Positions 50,068 to 57,912 of a DNA stretch of 64,000 nucleotides are shown in pieces. Made by a program: the position numbers and the translations under genes. The notes below the pieces were generated by a model. It did no database searches and was not told the origin of the DNA. It saw nothing but the letters and a program-made list of their open reading frames with translations. The DNA comes from Aeromicrobium erythreum. GTDB taxonomy: Bacteria > Actinomycetota > Actinomycetes > Propionibacteriales > Nocardioidaceae. The stretch lies in the NCBI RefSeq assembly GCF_001509405.1, contig NZ_CP011502.1:3100001-3164000 (forward strand), given 5' to 3'. Positions within the stretch are counted from its first letter, which is position 1. Each line of letters starts with the position of its first letter.

Positions 50068-50604
50068 TCAGAGGGTAAGGACCCGTCCGGCGACGACGAG
50101 GAGCACCTGGTCGCACTCGGCCGAGAACCGCTGGTTCACGACGCCGAGCAGGTCGCGGAAGACGCGGCCCGACCGGTGCTCCGGCACCACGCCCATCCCG
50201 ACCTCGTTGGTCACCAGCACGACGGTGCGCGACGTCCGGGCGAGCGCCGACGCAGCGGCGTCGACGCGCTCCATCAGCACCGGCTCCCAGTCCTCGCGGA
50301 TCGCGTCCCACGCGTCGAGCTCGTCGAGCTGGGCGGTGAGCCAGGTGCCCAGGCAGTCGACGAGCACGGCCGTGTCGTCGCCACCGTCCTCGATCGCCGC
50401 GACCAGGTCGGTCGTCTCGAGCGTGACCCAGTGCGCCGGCCGCCGGTCCCGGTGCCGGGCGACGCGCTCGGCCCACTCCGGGTCGTCGTCGGGGTCGGCC
50501 GGCGGTCCGGGGGCCACGTAGACGACCTGCTCGTGCGCCACCACCAGTGACTCCGCGTGGAACGACTTGCCCGACCTGACCCCGCCGGTGACCAACGCCT
50601 TCAT
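50068..50604 (-). CDS. cobU: adenosylcobinamide kinase/adenosylcobinamide-phosphate guanylyltransferase
   Basis: A 178-residue CobU. P-loop GGVRSGKS is at 7-14, VTLETTDLV and VDCLGTWLTA follow, and VTNEVGMGVVPEH is the family hallmark. It phosphorylates adenosylcobinamide and transfers GMP to it in the nucleotide-loop assembly of vitamin B12. No other cobalamin gene or B12 riboswitch is next to it, so it may serve salvage. A 24-bp-arm inverted repeat lies just after its stop. Confidence 0.95.
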   Translation of the reverse strand: MKALVTGGVRSGKSFHAESLVVAHEQVVYVAPGPPADPDDDPEWAERVARHRDRRPAHWVTLETTDLVAAIEDGGDDTAVLVDCLGTWLTAQLDELDAWDAIREDWEPVLMERVDAAASALARTSRTVVLVTNEVGMGVVPEHRSGRVFRDLLGVVNQRFSAECDQVLLVVAGRVLTL

Positions 50605-50689
50605 GGTTCGACGATACGCCCGCCGTCGAGCCACTCGGAGCCGCCGACGGCCGCCCGCTGCGCAGTCCCGTAGCGGGCGGCCGTCACGC

Positions 50690-51067
50690 TCAGGAGCACC
50701 GCGGCGGCAGGACGCTGCCCGACGTGTAGACGGCGCTGTAGCTCGCCCAGCCCGCCTTCCCCGTGCTGGTGTTGCGGGCGTACACCCACCAGACGCCGTT
50801 GTCGTTCTGTCGGCTGCAGTGCACGTCGATCCCCTGGTTGGGGTACCCGCGGCCGACGATGGTGCAGTCGTTGTAGCCGGCGGTGCGGATGGCGGTGCCG
50901 TCGCCCCAGCTGAACGTGCCGGTGCTGATCAGGTCCGGGTGGACGTCCCAGCGCGGGGCGGTGCAGTCGTTGGCGGCGACTGCAGGTCCGGCCGTCGTCG
51001 GTCCGACGGCGACGAGTGCTCCCACCGCCATGGCCGCTGCGCCTGCAAGTCTCATCGAACGCTTCAT
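50690..51067 (-). CDS. small secreted protein, possible SH3-like
   Basis: A 125-residue exported protein from ATG 51067 with AAAGGGAT upstream. The signal peptide is about 1-32 (MRLAGAAAMAVGALVAVGPT ... AVAA). The mature part has four Cys (in NDCTAPRW, YNDCTIVG, VHCSRQ and the C-terminal PPRCS) that could form two disulfides, and a repeat-like DGTAIRTAG/GWASYSAVYTSG pattern suggestive of a bacterial SH3-type fold. Function is unknown. A consensus CRP/GlxR-like site is 55 bases upstream, so it may be under cyclic-AMP control. Confidence 0.75.
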   Translation of the reverse strand: MKRSMRLAGAAAMAVGALVAVGPTTAGPAVAANDCTAPRWDVHPDLISTGTFSWGDGTAIRTAGYNDCTIVGRGYPNQGIDVHCSRQNDNGVWWVYARNTSTGKAGWASYSAVYTSGSVLPPRCS

Positions 51068-51402
51068 GGTGATCCCTTTCTCCTGGGACGCCCACAGGCG
51101 ACCCCCCGACGAGACGGTCGGTGTGACCTGCCTCACAGCGCACCGTACGCTCGACCTGCCCGTCCGTCGAGTGCTCGAGCCGCTGGGTGGTGCAGGCGTC
51201 CCGCCCACGGTCCGCAGACGGTCGACGCGCGCCCGGCGACGGGTACCGCACGCCGCTCGCCGACGGACCGGCACCGCTCGGCGCGACGCAACGTACGCAA
51301 CTGGCGTGACCCGGGTCACGCGTGGTCGGATGGATCGGCGCGCCGGCTCGTCCCGCCGCCCCGCGCCCGAGTCCTGTCCTGCTGCACCACCCCGGGAGAC
51401 CC
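51068..51402. promoter_or_regulatory. divergent control region with two CRP/GlxR-like sites
   Basis: Between the secreted-protein gene and cstA. TGTGACCTGCCTCACA at 51122-51137 is an exact TGTGA-N6-TCACA match; CGTGACCCGGGTCACG at 51305-51320 fits with one mismatch at each end and is inside an 18-bp palindrome (51304-51321). They lie 55 bases from one start and 82 bases from the other. No other gene is seen in the gap. Confidence 0.75.
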
Positions 51403-53604
51403 ATGAGCACCCGCACCCCGACCGCCCCGCAGCCCATCGGCACCGGTGGCGGGAGCAGCCGGATCCGCACCATCGTCGTCTGGTCGGCGGTCGCCCTCGT
51501 CGGCGCCGTCTGCTGGGCCGTCCTCGCGCTCTCGCGCGGCGAGGACGTGTCGGCGCTGTGGATCCTGTTCGCCGCCCTGTCGTCGTACGCCATCGCGTAC
51601 CGCTTCTACTCGCGGTTCATCGCGCGCAAGGTCCTCGAGGTCGACGACACGCGCGCGACCCCGGCCGAGCGCCTGGAGAACGGCGTCGACTACGAGGTGA
51701 CCGACCGTCGGGTGCTGTTCGGCCACCACTTCGCCGCCATCGCCGGCGCCGGTCCGCTCGTCGGTCCCGTGCTCGCGGCGCAGATGGGCTACCTGCCGGG
51801 CACCATCTGGATCATCGTCGGCGTCATCCTCGCCGGCGCCGTCCAGGACATGGTCGTGCTGTTCCTGTCGATGCGCCGCGACGGCAAGAGCCTCGGCCAG
51901 ATGGTGCGCGACGAGATCGGTGTCGTCGGCGGCACCGCTGCCCTGATCGCCGTCTTCGCGATCATGATCATCATCCTCGCAGTGCTGGCGCTGGTGGTCG
52001 TGAACGCGCTCGCGGAGTCGCCGTGGGGCGTCTTCTCGATCGGCCTGACCATCCCCATCGCGCTCTTCATGGGCTTCTACCTGCGCTACCTGCGCCCGGG
52101 TCGCGTCCTCGAGACCACCGCCATCGGCGTCGTGCTCCTGCTGCTCGCGATCGTCGGCGGCGGGTACGTCGACCAGCTGGGCCTCGGCGACGCGCTCACG
52201 CTGAGCAAGGAGCACCTCGTCATCGCGCTCGTCGTCTACGGGTTCGTCGCGTCGATCCTGCCGGTCTGGATGCTGCTGACGCCGCGCGACTACCTCTCGA
52301 CGTTCATGAAGATCGGCGTCATCGTGCTGCTGGCCGTCGGCCTGGTCATCGCCGCGCCGACGCTGCAGGCCGACGCGGTCACGAGCTTCGCCGTCGACGG
52401 CGACGGTCCGGTGTTCGCGGGCAAGCTGTTCCCGTTCGTCTTCATCACCATCGCCTGCGGTGCGCTGTCGGGCTTCCACGCCCTCATCGCGTCCGGCACG
52501 ACGCCGAAGATGATCGCCAAGGAGAGCCACGTCCGGATGATCGGGTACGGCGGCATGCTGATGGAGTCGTTCGTGGCCATCAGCGCGCTCATCGCGGCCG
52601 TGGTCATCGACCAGGGCCTCTACTACGCGATGAACGCCCCCGCCGGCGCGACCGGCGGCACGCCCGAGGGCGCGGCGGCGTTCGTCAGCCAGCTCGGCTT
52701 CACGATCACGCCCGGCGACCTCACCGCCGCCGCGGCGTCGATCGAGGAGTCGACGCTGGTCTCGCGCACGGGCGGCGCTCCGACCCTCGCCTTCGGCCTC
52801 TCGCAGGTCTTCCACCAGGCGTTCGGCGGCAACCTGCAGGCCTTCTGGTACCACTTCGCGATCATGTTCGAGGCGCTGTTCATCCTCACCGCCGTCGACG
52901 CCGGCACCCGCGTCGGCCGGTTCATGCTGCAGGACACGATCGGCAACGTCTGGACCCGCTTCGGCGACGTCTCGTGGCGGCCCGCCGCGTGGAGCGCGAG
53001 CGCCGTCACGGTGGGCGCGTGGGGCTACTTCCTCTACATCGGCATCAGCGACCCCCTCGGCGGCATCAACCAGCTCTTCCCGCTGTTCGGCATCGCCAAC
53101 CAGCTGCTCGCGGCCATCGCCCTGACGCTGTGCGTGACCCTGCTGCTCAAGCACGGCAAGCTGAGGTGGGTGTGGGTGCCCGGCATCCCGCTCGCGTGGG
53201 ACCTCGTCGTGACGATGACGGCGAGCTGGCAGAAGGTGTTCAGCGACAACCCCGCCATCGGCTACTTCGCGCAGGCCGACCGGTACCGCGAGGCGCGCGA
53301 CGCCGGCGACGTGCTGGCGCCGGCGGCCGACCCGGGCCAGATGGACCAGATCATCCGCAACTCCACGACGAACGGCGTCATCCAGGCGGTGTTCGCGCTG
53401 CTCGTCATCGTCGTCGTCGCCAACGCCGTGGTGATCTGGGTGCGCGCGGTCCGGGTCGGGTCGCTGCCCACCACCGAGGTGCCTCACACGCCGTCGCAGA
53501 TCGTCGCGCCGGCCGACTTCGTCGCGACCCGCGAGGAGAAGGAGGCGGTCGCCGCGTGGGAGGCCGAGCGAGGCGAGCTCACCGGCCAGCGGGGTCACCG
53601 ATGA
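51403..53604 (+). CDS. cstA: carbon starvation protein CstA, pyruvate/peptide transporter family
   Basis: A 733-residue membrane protein with about sixteen transmembrane helices; ATG 51403 has GGGAG upstream. The signature FGHHFAAIAGAGPLVGPVLA is near residue 108, and the second half has ACGALSGFHALIASGTTPKM and a long C-terminal VWIRAVRVGSLPTTE. CstA-type proteins import pyruvate or peptides in carbon-poor conditions. A CRP/GlxR-like site in the leader agrees with carbon control. The small YbdD gene overlaps its stop, the usual pair. Confidence 0.95.
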   Translation: MSTRTPTAPQPIGTGGGSSRIRTIVVWSAVALVGAVCWAVLALSRGEDVSALWILFAALSSYAIAYRFYSRFIARKVLEVDDTRATPAERLENGVDYEVTDRRVLFGHHFAAIAGAGPLVGPVLAAQMGYLPGTIWIIVGVILAGAVQDMVVLFLSMRRDGKSLGQMVRDEIGVVGGTAALIAVFAIMIIILAVLALVVVNALAESPWGVFSIGLTIPIALFMGFYLRYLRPGRVLETTAIGVVLLLLAIVGGGYVDQLGLGDALTLSKEHLVIALVVYGFVASILPVWMLLTPRDYLSTFMKIGVIVLLAVGLVIAAPTLQADAVTSFAVDGDGPVFAGKLFPFVFITIACGALSGFHALIASGTTPKMIAKESHVRMIGYGGMLMESFVAISALIAAVVIDQGLYYAMNAPAGATGGTPEGAAAFVSQLGFTITPGDLTAAAASIEESTLVSRTGGAPTLAFGLSQVFHQAFGGNLQAFWYHFAIMFEALFILTAVDAGTRVGRFMLQDTIGNVWTRFGDVSWRPAAWSASAVTVGAWGYFLYIGISDPLGGINQLFPLFGIANQLLAAIALTLCVTLLLKHGKLRWVWVPGIPLAWDLVVTMTASWQKVFSDNPAIGYFAQADRYREARDAGDVLAPAADPGQMDQIIRNSTTNGVIQAVFALLVIVVVANAVVIWVRAVRVGSLPTTEVPHTPSQIVAPADFVATREEKEAVAAWEAERGELTGQRGHR

Positions 53605-53774
53605 GCCGCTTCGCGCGCTTTCGTCGCCTCGTCCGGGAGTTCACGGGCGAGGCGGCGTGGGACGACTACCTCGCGGCCTGCGAGCGCGACGGCGTCGAGC
53701 CGACGACCCGCCGCGCCTTCGAGCGCCACCGCGCCGACCGGATCGAGCACGCCCCCATGGCGCGCTGCTGCTGA
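53601..53774 (+). CDS. YbdD/YjiX-family small protein
   Basis: A 57-residue protein, overlapping the cstA stop by four bases. The layout AAWDDYLAACERDGVEPTTR, then RRAFERHRADRIEHAPMARCC, with the final RCC, is typical of the YbdD/YjiX (DUF466) family that is encoded after cstA or btsT and needed for transporter activity. Overlap ensures equal expression. Confidence 0.9.
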   Translation: MSRFARFRRLVREFTGEAAWDDYLAACERDGVEPTTRRAFERHRADRIEHAPMARCC

Positions 53775-53786
53775 CCCGCCCGCACG

Positions 53787-53880
53787 TGCGCGTTTGCGTG
53801 GGGCCCCACGCAAACGCGCAGATCGGGCGCATGTTTGCGGTGGGCGGAGCCTGCTTGCGTGGGGCCCCACGCAAGCAGGC
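53787..53880. repeat. pair of GTGGGGCCCCAC-core palindromes (locus 2)
   Basis: Perfect palindromes at 53787-53820 (34 bases, left arm TGCGCGTTTGCGTGGGG) and 53849-53880 (32 bases, left arm GCCTGCTTGCGTGGGG), spacer GCGCATGTTTGCGGTGGG, which is the reverse complement of the spacer at 23171-23192 with small changes. The whole unit is thus an inverted second copy. Confidence 0.85.
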
Positions 53881-53928
53881 CGGCCGGGCGAGGGTGCGCG
53901 ACGCGGGACTGCGGCCGACGATGGACGC

Positions 53929-54420
53929 ATGAGCGAGCGCTACCCCGACGAACGCATCGAGACCGGCCGCGTGGTGAAGGCGCCCGCCGACACGATCTTC
54001 GCGGTGCTGCGCGACCCGTGGGGGCACGTCGCGATCGACGCCTCCGGCATGCTGCAGTCGGTCGAGGGCGACGTCGTCGCCGCGGTCGGCGACCGGTTCC
54101 TCGTGCACATGGACCGTGAGTCCTACGGCGACATCCCCGACCTCAAGGAGTACGACGTCACGGTCGTCATCGAGGAGTACGAGCCCGACCGGCTGATCAC
54201 CTGGTCGATCATCGGCCGGGTGCGCCCACCGATCGGGCACCGCTGGGGGTACCGACTCGAACCCGTCGACGGCGGCACGCAGGTCACGTCGGTGCTCGAC
54301 TGGAGCCACGCGCGGGACGACTGGAAGGACCAGTTCCCGATCGTCGACGAGGACGGTCTCAAGGCCACCCTCGGGATCCTGGAGCGGGCGGCGCGGCTCG
54401 GGTACGTCCGCGGCTCGTAA
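53929..54420 (+). CDS. SRPBCC-family protein
   Basis: A 163-residue START/Bet v1-like protein. ETGRVVKAPADTIFAVLRDP at the start, then beta-strands, and the C-terminal helix (LKATLGILERAARLGYVRGS) give the usual lipid- or ligand-binding cup. Similar proteins act in polyketide cyclisation or lipid transfer; the ligand here is unknown. It stands alone, after the palindrome pair and before the permease. Confidence 0.85.
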   Translation: MSERYPDERIETGRVVKAPADTIFAVLRDPWGHVAIDASGMLQSVEGDVVAAVGDRFLVHMDRESYGDIPDLKEYDVTVVIEEYEPDRLITWSIIGRVRPPIGHRWGYRLEPVDGGTQVTSVLDWSHARDDWKDQFPIVDEDGLKATLGILERAARLGYVRGS

Positions 54421-54500
54421 CCGCGCTGCAACCCGCCTGGGCTTGCGCGCACCCGTCCCTGCCACCACGATCGACGGAACACGCGATCGGGAGGGACCGC

Positions 54501-55880
54501 ATGAGCGACCAGACCACGAGCGCAGCCGGGGGTGCCGGGCAGCAGGAGGAGCTGAAGCGGTCCATCACCGGCCGGCTGCTGTTCTTCTACGTGCTGGGCG
54601 ACGTGCTCGGCTCCGGCATCTACGCCCTCATCGGCGTCATGGCGTTCACGGTGGGCGGCGCGTTCTGGCTGTCGTTCGTCATCGGCGTCACCGTCGCACT
54701 GCTCACCGGCTTCGCCTACGCCGAGCTCATCACCAAGTACCCCCAGGCCGCGGGGGCCGCGCTGTACACGCACAAGGCGTTCGGCAACCGGTTCCTGACC
54801 TTCATGGTCACGTTCTGCCTGCTCGCCGCCACCATCGCCGCCGCCGGCACCTTGGCGCGGGTCTTCGGCGGCACCTACTTCCAGTCCTTCGTCGAGGGTG
54901 CGTCGGTCACGCTCGTCGCCATCGTCTTCATCGTCGCACTCTCGCTGCTGAACTTCCGCGGCATCACCGAGTCGGTGTGGACCAACATGGTCATGACGCT
55001 GATCGAGACGACCGGCCTGCTGATCATCCTCGCGGTCGGCGTGGTCGTCCTGGCCGAGGGCGACGCGAACCTGCAGCAGCCGTTCGAGCTCAACGAGGGC
55101 AACCCGACGCTGGTCGTCCTGAGCGGTGTCGCACTGGCGTTCTTCGCGATGACGGGCTTCGAGAACGCCGCGAACATCGCCGAGGAGACGCAGGACCCGA
55201 GCCGGACCTTCCCGCGGGCGCTGCTCGGCGGCATGACGCTCGCCGGCATCCTCTACATGGTCATCGCATTCATCGCGTCGATGGTCGCGCCGCTCGACCA
55301 GCTCACCGCGAACAAGGGCGAGGACGGCAGCCTGCTGACCGTCGTGCAGAACGGCCCCATCCCCGTGCCCGAGCTCGTGTTCTCCGCGATCGCGCTCGTG
55401 GCCGTCACCAACACGACGCTGGTCTCGCTCGTGGCGCAGTCGCGCATCATGTACGGCATGGCGCGCCAGGGCATCGTGCCGCGGATCTTCGCCCGCACCC
55501 ACGCCACCCGCCGCACCCCGTGGGTCTCGATCGTCTTCACCGCCGCCCTCGTGTGCCTGCTGCTCGCCGTGGCCGACGTCGACCGGCTGGCCACCGTGAC
55601 CGTCCTGTTCCTCATCGTCGTGTACGGCATGGTCTGTCTCGCGGCGCTCACGCTGCGCGGGACGCCCGTCGAGCACGAGCACTACTCGGCGCCGATCGTC
55701 ATCCTCGTCGTCGGCGTCGTCGCCAACGTGGCGATCCTGGTGCACACGATGATCGACGACCCCGGCTCGATCCTGTGGTGCGGTGCGATCGTCGCCATCG
55801 GCGTCGTGATGTACGGCGTCAACGCCTTCGCGATGCGTCACCAGCCGCACGCCCTCGACCCCACCGACCTGTCCGGCTAG
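54501..55880 (+). CDS. APC-family amino acid permease
   Basis: A 459-residue permease with twelve predicted helices. FYVLGDVLGSGIYALIGVMA is the helix 1 Gly-rich unwound segment and AFFAMTGFENAANIAEETQD the helix 6 substrate block. GGGAGGG precedes the ATG. It probably imports an amino acid or polyamine with protons. Followed after 33 bases by a universal stress protein gene, a common pairing with permeases, and possibly co-regulated. Confidence 0.9.
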   Translation: MSDQTTSAAGGAGQQEELKRSITGRLLFFYVLGDVLGSGIYALIGVMAFTVGGAFWLSFVIGVTVALLTGFAYAELITKYPQAAGAALYTHKAFGNRFLTFMVTFCLLAATIAAAGTLARVFGGTYFQSFVEGASVTLVAIVFIVALSLLNFRGITESVWTNMVMTLIETTGLLIILAVGVVVLAEGDANLQQPFELNEGNPTLVVLSGVALAFFAMTGFENAANIAEETQDPSRTFPRALLGGMTLAGILYMVIAFIASMVAPLDQLTANKGEDGSLLTVVQNGPIPVPELVFSAIALVAVTNTTLVSLVAQSRIMYGMARQGIVPRIFARTHATRRTPWVSIVFTAALVCLLLAVADVDRLATVTVLFLIVVYGMVCLAALTLRGTPVEHEHYSAPIVILVVGVVANVAILVHTMIDDPGSILWCGAIVAIGVVMYGVNAFAMRHQPHALDPTDLSG

Positions 55881-55913
55881 CCTCACCCGCAACGACCCAC
55901 CCAGGAGAAGCCC

Positions 55914-56387
55914 ATGCACGTGCTCGTCGCCACGGACGGCTCGAAGCAGTCGCTCCAGTCCGCCACGTACCTGCGCCACGTCGTCGACGCCGACAGCGTC
56001 ACCAAGGTCAGCGTCGTCGCCGTCGTCAGCCCGCTCGCCGCGGTGCCGTTCGCGGCAGAGGGCAGCGCCGACGGCGGTGTCGAGCTGTCGTTCCGTCGCG
56101 AGGCCGAGCAGGCCACGCTCAAGGTCGCCGAGGCGCTCGACGGCTGGGGCCCGCCCGTCACCACGCACGTCTACAGCGGCGCGCCGGCGAACGAGATCAT
56201 CAAGGCGGCCAAGCGGTTCGACTCCGGCCTCATCGTGCTCGCCAGCCAGAGCACCCGCACCCAGGCGGTGCTCATGGGCTCGGTCTCGCACAAGGTCCTG
56301 AACCAGGCCACCTGCCCCGTGCTCGTGCACCGTCCGGGCCCCAAGCCGGCGCGGAAGCCGGTGCGCCGGGCCGCGAAGAAGGCCTGA
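55914..56387 (+). CDS. universal stress protein UspA family
   Basis: A 157-residue UspA domain. The first strand HVLVATDGSKQSLQSATYL and the ATP-binding loop near the end, GSVSHKVLNQATCPVLVHRP, match Usp proteins, with the G-2X-G-9X-G(S/T) motif in a divergent form (LMGSVSHKV). The C terminus is Lys/Arg-rich (KPARKPVRRAAKKA). It may sense ATP and modulate the adjacent permease. CAGGAGAAG precedes the start. Confidence 0.92.
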   Translation: MHVLVATDGSKQSLQSATYLRHVVDADSVTKVSVVAVVSPLAAVPFAAEGSADGGVELSFRREAEQATLKVAEALDGWGPPVTTHVYSGAPANEIIKAAKRFDSGLIVLASQSTRTQAVLMGSVSHKVLNQATCPVLVHRPGPKPARKPVRRAAKKA

Positions 56388-56417
56388 CCCTCGCTGAGCC
56401 GGGTGGTCGCGCGCGGC

Positions 56418-57005
56418 TCAGCGCGACCCGGGCCGACGGTGCAGCCACGGCCCGAGCAGCCGGGTGACCCACGGCAGCAGCACGTACGTCATGAGCGGCG
56501 TCATGACGCAGACCGTGACGAGCACGCGCAGGGGCAGCCACACGTCGGCCAGGTAGTGCACGCCGATCTCGTTGGTCACCACGCTCAGCGGGAAGAAGAC
56601 GATGAAGATCGAGATCATCTGCTTCCACCGTGGCGGTGCGACCGGGACCGAGCGCAGGTCCTCCAGGTCGACGCGCGACGGGTCGTCGAACCAGCCCTCG
56701 ATGCCGGTGCGACGCTCGAGCCGGGTCTCGTCGGCGATGCCCTGGGCGCTGTCGAGCCACCAGCGGCGCTGCCGCGACGACATCCACACGTCGAGGTCGG
56801 CGTCGCTCGCGAAGCGGAACAGCATGTGCCACTCCCCCGACGTCGGCGACGTGCGCACCCACCCCGAGCCGAGGAAGCCGTCGAAGCGCTCCGCCAGCTC
56901 CGAGCCGGCCCGCAGCCACGCGACCATCTGGTCCTCGTGCGCAGGGTCGACGTGGCGCGTCACCGACACGGTCACGGGGACGGGAGACGGGGCGTGCTCG
57001 CTCAT
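56418..57005 (-). CDS. antibiotic biosynthesis monooxygenase-domain membrane protein
   Basis: A 195-residue protein from ATG 57005. Residues 10-110 form a ferredoxin-like ABM domain (VTVSVTRHVDPAHEDQMVAW; GEWHMLFRFASDADLDVWMS), followed by two transmembrane helices (MISIFIVFFPLSVVTNEIG; VLVTVCVMTPLMTYVLLPWV). This fusion is a known arrangement whose function is unknown. It overlaps nothing, and it is 10 bases downstream of the PAP2 gene on the same strand. Confidence 0.85.
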   Translation of the reverse strand: MSEHAPSPVPVTVSVTRHVDPAHEDQMVAWLRAGSELAERFDGFLGSGWVRTSPTSGEWHMLFRFASDADLDVWMSSRQRRWWLDSAQGIADETRLERRTGIEGWFDDPSRVDLEDLRSVPVAPPRWKQMISIFIVFFPLSVVTNEIGVHYLADVWLPLRVLVTVCVMTPLMTYVLLPWVTRLLGPWLHRRPGSR

Positions 57006-57015
57006 GCCCCCCAGA

Positions 57016-57786
57016 CTAGGAAGTCGGTGCCGCCGCCGTCGCGTCCGCCGGTGCCCGCCGCTGGGTGACGATCTCCACACCGGCCCACGCGACGGCCACG
57101 ACGGCCCAGCCGCCGACGACGTCGAGCAGCCAGTGGTTGCCGGTCCCGACCACGACGAACGCCGTGACGAGGGCGTGCGCCCAGCCCAGGGTGCGCCAGA
57201 CCCGACCGACCCCGGCCGCGGTGAGGGCGAGCGCGACCCACAGCGCCCAGCCAGCGTGCAGCGACGGGAAGGCCGCGAGCTCGTTGGTCAGGTCGCCCAT
57301 GCCGCGCGGGGCGGACGCGTCGGACCCCCACCAGCCCGCGGCCGAGTGCAGGGCGAGCACGTCGGTGTAGCCCTCCACGAAGCGCGGCGGGGCCATCGGC
57401 ACGGTCAGGTAGCAGGCCAGACCGGCCAACGAGGCCACGACGAGCGACGTGCGCGCGCGCCCGTACAGCCAGCGGCGACGCACGAACAACCACACGAGGA
57501 CGACGGCGGTGACCACGTAGTGCGCCGTGGCGTACCAGTAGCTCGACGCGACCGCCACGAGGTCGTGGTGCACCACCCAGGTGTTCAGGGCCTGCTCGAC
57601 GTCCAGGTGCCAGGCCTTCTCGAGACCCAGCAGGTCCTTCGCACGGTCGAGAGCGGCGCCGCGGTCGTCGGAGGCGAGCATCCGCGAGGCGCTGTAGCCG
57701 ACGTAGAGCACGGCGATCAGCGCCACCTCCAGCACCACGGCGCGGACCCCGAGGCGCGTTCGGGTGCCGACAGGAGTGAGGCTCAT
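57016..57786 (-). CDS. PAP2-superfamily phosphatase/inositol phosphotransferase-like membrane protein
   Basis: A 256-residue membrane protein from ATG 57786. The PAP2 active-site motifs are split as usual: FPSLHAGWALW (SxxH...) and GNHWLLDVVGGW, with the first basic motif replaced by VPMAPPRF. The order and APPRF point to the Aur1/IPT1-like PAP2_3 branch, which in mycobacteria includes inositol phosphate transfer. About six transmembrane helices. It may dephosphorylate or exchange lipid headgroups. Confidence 0.82.
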   Translation of the reverse strand: MSLTPVGTRTRLGVRAVVLEVALIAVLYVGYSASRMLASDDRGAALDRAKDLLGLEKAWHLDVEQALNTWVVHHDLVAVASSYWYATAHYVVTAVVLVWLFVRRRWLYGRARTSLVVASLAGLACYLTVPMAPPRFVEGYTDVLALHSAAGWWGSDASAPRGMGDLTNELAAFPSLHAGWALWVALALTAAGVGRVWRTLGWAHALVTAFVVVGTGNHWLLDVVGGWAVVAVAWAGVEIVTQRRAPADATAAAPTS

Positions 57787-57912
57787 GGCTTCACTATGGC
57801 GTGAACGGCACCGTGTGCACCTCGGGGACGTCACCCATCGGTCACCCGCACGTCACCCTGAGGCCACCCGGGCGACGTCGCCCGGCGCCGTCGGCGCCCG
57901 CGACAGCCAGGG

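Noticed and set aside
50605-50689. Cobalamin riboswitch near cobU
   Set aside because: The short upstream gap has no B12-box-like sequence or space for the fold.
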